From VFMC01 sp037130535 (GTDB lineage: Bacteria; Actinomycetota; Acidimicrobiia; Acidimicrobiales; Ilumatobacteraceae), in assembly GCA_037130535.1 (NCBI GenBank), contig JBAXSU010000091.1, positions 1 to 13,670 on the forward strand: 13,670 nt of DNA. The letters are read 5' to 3'. The notes under the pieces are model-generated. The model saw nothing but the letters and a program-made list of their open reading frames with translations, was not told the DNA's origin and did no database searches. Numbering within the stretch: the first letter of the stretch is position 1; the number at the start of each line of letters is the position of its first letter. Of the stretch, positions 12,797 to 13,670 are shown in pieces. The position numbers and the translations under genes were made by a program.

Positions 12797-13084
12797 CACG
12801 GTGAAGGTGAGCCGGCGGCCCTCGACCTTTTCGAGCACGGCCTCGGCCTCGACCGTGGCGCCCACCGGGGTGGGCTGCAGATGATCGAGCTGCACCCGCA
12901 TGCCCACCGTCGTGTGCCCGGCGGGCAGGTGGCCCTCGAGCGCGGCGACGGCGGCTTCCTCGCACAGCGCCACCACGCGCGGTGTGGCGAGCACGTCGAC
13001 GGTGCCCGAGCGCATCGCCCGAGCGGTGTCGGCATCGGCGACGACGAGGGTGGCGACACCTCGGAGACCTGGTTCGATCTGCAC
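12707..13084 (-). CDS. hotdog-fold thioesterase, FlK (fluoroacetyl-CoA thioesterase)-like
   Basis: A 125-residue hotdog protein. VLATPRVVALCEEAA (31-45), VGMRVQLDHLQPTPVG (60-75) and VEGRRLTFTVSASD (87-100) follow the pattern of FlK, the fluoroacetyl-CoA thioesterase of Streptomyces cattleya. FlK uses Thr42, Glu50 and His76; here Thr34, Glu42 and His68 fall at exactly the same spacing, so the catalytic triad is kept. The lid residue linked to fluorine recognition, Phe36 in FlK, corresponds to Thr28, so an ordinary short acyl-CoA is a more likely substrate. The start is a GTG, with TAAGGT 8 nt upstream. Its 3' end overlaps the MFS gene by 90 bp in the antisense direction. It diverges from tldD. 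Confidence 0.87.
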   Translation of the reverse strand: MQIEPGLRGVATLVVADADTARAMRSGTVDVLATPRVVALCEEAAVAALEGHLPAGHTTVGMRVQLDHLQPTPVGATVEAEAVLEKVEGRRLTFTVSASDARGLVAAGKVTRVLVELDRFLAKTT

Positions 13085-13092
13085 GGTTGGTC

Positions 13093-13098
13093 ACCTTA
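13093..13098 (-). promoter_or_regulatory. candidate -10 hexamer TAAGGT for the thioesterase
   Basis: TAAGGT on the minus strand ends 8 nt before the GTG at 13084, compatible with a leaderless mRNA and matching TANNNT. It shares a 56-nt divergent gap with the tldD promoter candidate. Confidence 0.45.
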
Positions 13099-13128
13099 CG
13101 ACGGCTGCCGACCTGGCCGCGGCACCGG

Positions 13129-13134
13129 TACGCT
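13129..13134 (+). promoter_or_regulatory. candidate leaderless -10 hexamer TACGCT for tldD
   Basis: TACGCT ends exactly 6 nt before the ATG at 13141, with no Shine-Dalgarno site between. It fits the leaderless pattern seen at 2042 and 8567. A poor TGCCGA lies 17 nt further upstream as a doubtful -35. Confidence 0.5.
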
Positions 13135-13140
13135 CTCGCC

Positions 13141-13670
13141 ATGATCGATCAGGACACGCTCACCCGGGTTCTGGGTGCCGCAACACGCACCGGGGCCGAC
13201 TTCGCGGAAGTGTTCGTCGAGGACAAGCGCTCCACCTCGGCGGGCCTCGACGACGGCCGCATCGAACAGGTCACCAGCGGCCGCGACCGCGGTGCCGGCA
13301 TCCGGGTGGTGAAGGGCGACACCACCGGCTTCGCCCATACGGCCGACCTCAGCGAAGCGGGTCTGCGTGCCGCGGCCGAAGCTGCCGCAGCCGCCGCCAG
13401 CCAGGGTGGCGGCGGGGTGCGCACCGTGGCGCTCAGCCGTGTGGCGCCCACGCAGGTGAATACGGTCGAGCAGTATCCCGACAGCATTCCGAAGGCCGCC
13501 AAGGTCGACTTGCTGCGCCGTATCGACGATGCCGCGCGCAGTGCGGGGGCGTCGATCGTGCAGGTGTCGGCCGGCTATGGCGACAGCCGTCGGCGCATCC
13601 TCGTCGCCAACACCGACGGTGTGCTGGCCGAAGACGAGCAGGTGCGTGCGCTGGTGCGCATGAGCGTGGT
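13141..13670 (+). CDS. tldD: TldD/PmbA-family metalloprotease, TldD-type, N-terminal part
   Basis: The first 176 codons of a gene that continues past the window; family members are usually about 450-480 residues. The visible part has ADFAEVFVEDKRSTS (19-33), DDGRIEQVTSGRDRGAGIRVV (37-57), GFAHTADLSEAGL (63-75) and an Ala-rich helix, which is the N-terminal TldD/PmbA domain. TldD pairs with PmbA/TldE to form a peptidase that trims modified peptides or degrades unfolded segments. The metal-binding HExxxH-type motif would lie further on and cannot be checked. The partner gene is not in view but often follows. TldD rather than PmbA is chosen from the DDGRIE and TSGRDRGAGIRV wording. The start follows a TACGCT hexamer by 6 nt. 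Confidence 0.87.
   Translation, partial: MIDQDTLTRVLGAATRTGADFAEVFVEDKRSTSAGLDDGRIEQVTSGRDRGAGIRVVKGDTTGFAHTADLSEAGLRAAAEAAAAAASQGGGGVRTVALSRVAPTQVNTVEQYPDSIPKAAKVDLLRRIDDAARSAGASIVQVSAGYGDSRRRILVANTDGVLAEDEQVRALVRMSV

Overview
The window looks like a gene-dense chromosomal stretch from a high-GC actinobacterium (Actinomycetota). Supporting signs are a mycothiol-dependent-isomerase-like protein, a HisN-type histidinol-phosphatase homologue, a DXS with the actinobacterial NDNGRSYAP segment, a thiamine-diphosphate enzyme resembling mycobacterial IlvG, GTG and TTG starts, and near-absence of Shine-Dalgarno sequences at first genes. The placement is from recalled family features, not a search; a lineage such as Acidimicrobiia is a guess. 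No tRNA, rRNA, transposase, CRISPR array or phage gene was seen, and no gap between genes exceeds 170 bases.

Layout. Bases 2-187 hold the tail of an IclR-type regulator. It converges on a minus-strand pair, a trans-sulfuration-type PLP enzyme (839-1999) followed 2 nt later by an alpha/beta hydrolase (177-836). Divergent from these are a MDMPI/DinB-like protein (2054-2692) and a VOC protein (2703-3080). They converge on a minus-strand D-aminoacylase-family amidohydrolase (3098-4813). Upstream of it is a 168-nt intergenic region (4814-4981) packed with a G-quadruplex motif, two tandem 43-bp palindromes, a perfect 9-bp hairpin and a promoter-like hexamer. The minus-strand operon dxs (6573-8516), crotonase (5770-6561) and hisN-like (4982-5773) follows, the last two overlapping as ATGA.

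Divergent from dxs are, on the plus strand, an SDR oxidoreductase (8579-9355), a small unknown protein (9419-9805), an IlvG-like ThDP enzyme (9838-11457) and an overlapping MFS transporter (11450-12796). A minus-strand FlK-like hotdog thioesterase (12707-13084) overlaps the transporter tail by 90 bp, and the start of a TldD-type protease (13141 on) leaves the window.

Common theme. Most genes act on small carbon skeletons or acyl-CoAs (crotonase, SDR, thioesterase, ThDP enzyme, MFS carrier), alongside housekeeping steps in isoprenoid and probably histidine synthesis. They do not form one obvious pathway. Most first genes carry a hexamer of the form TANNNT, or an invariant GAGACT, exactly 6 nt before the start codon, suggesting widespread leaderless transcription. 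I do not see a convincing new multi-gene system. The features most worth a second look are the palindrome/G4 region at 4827-4979, the recurring GCGAGACT-N6-ATG element, and a crotonase lacking both catalytic glutamates.
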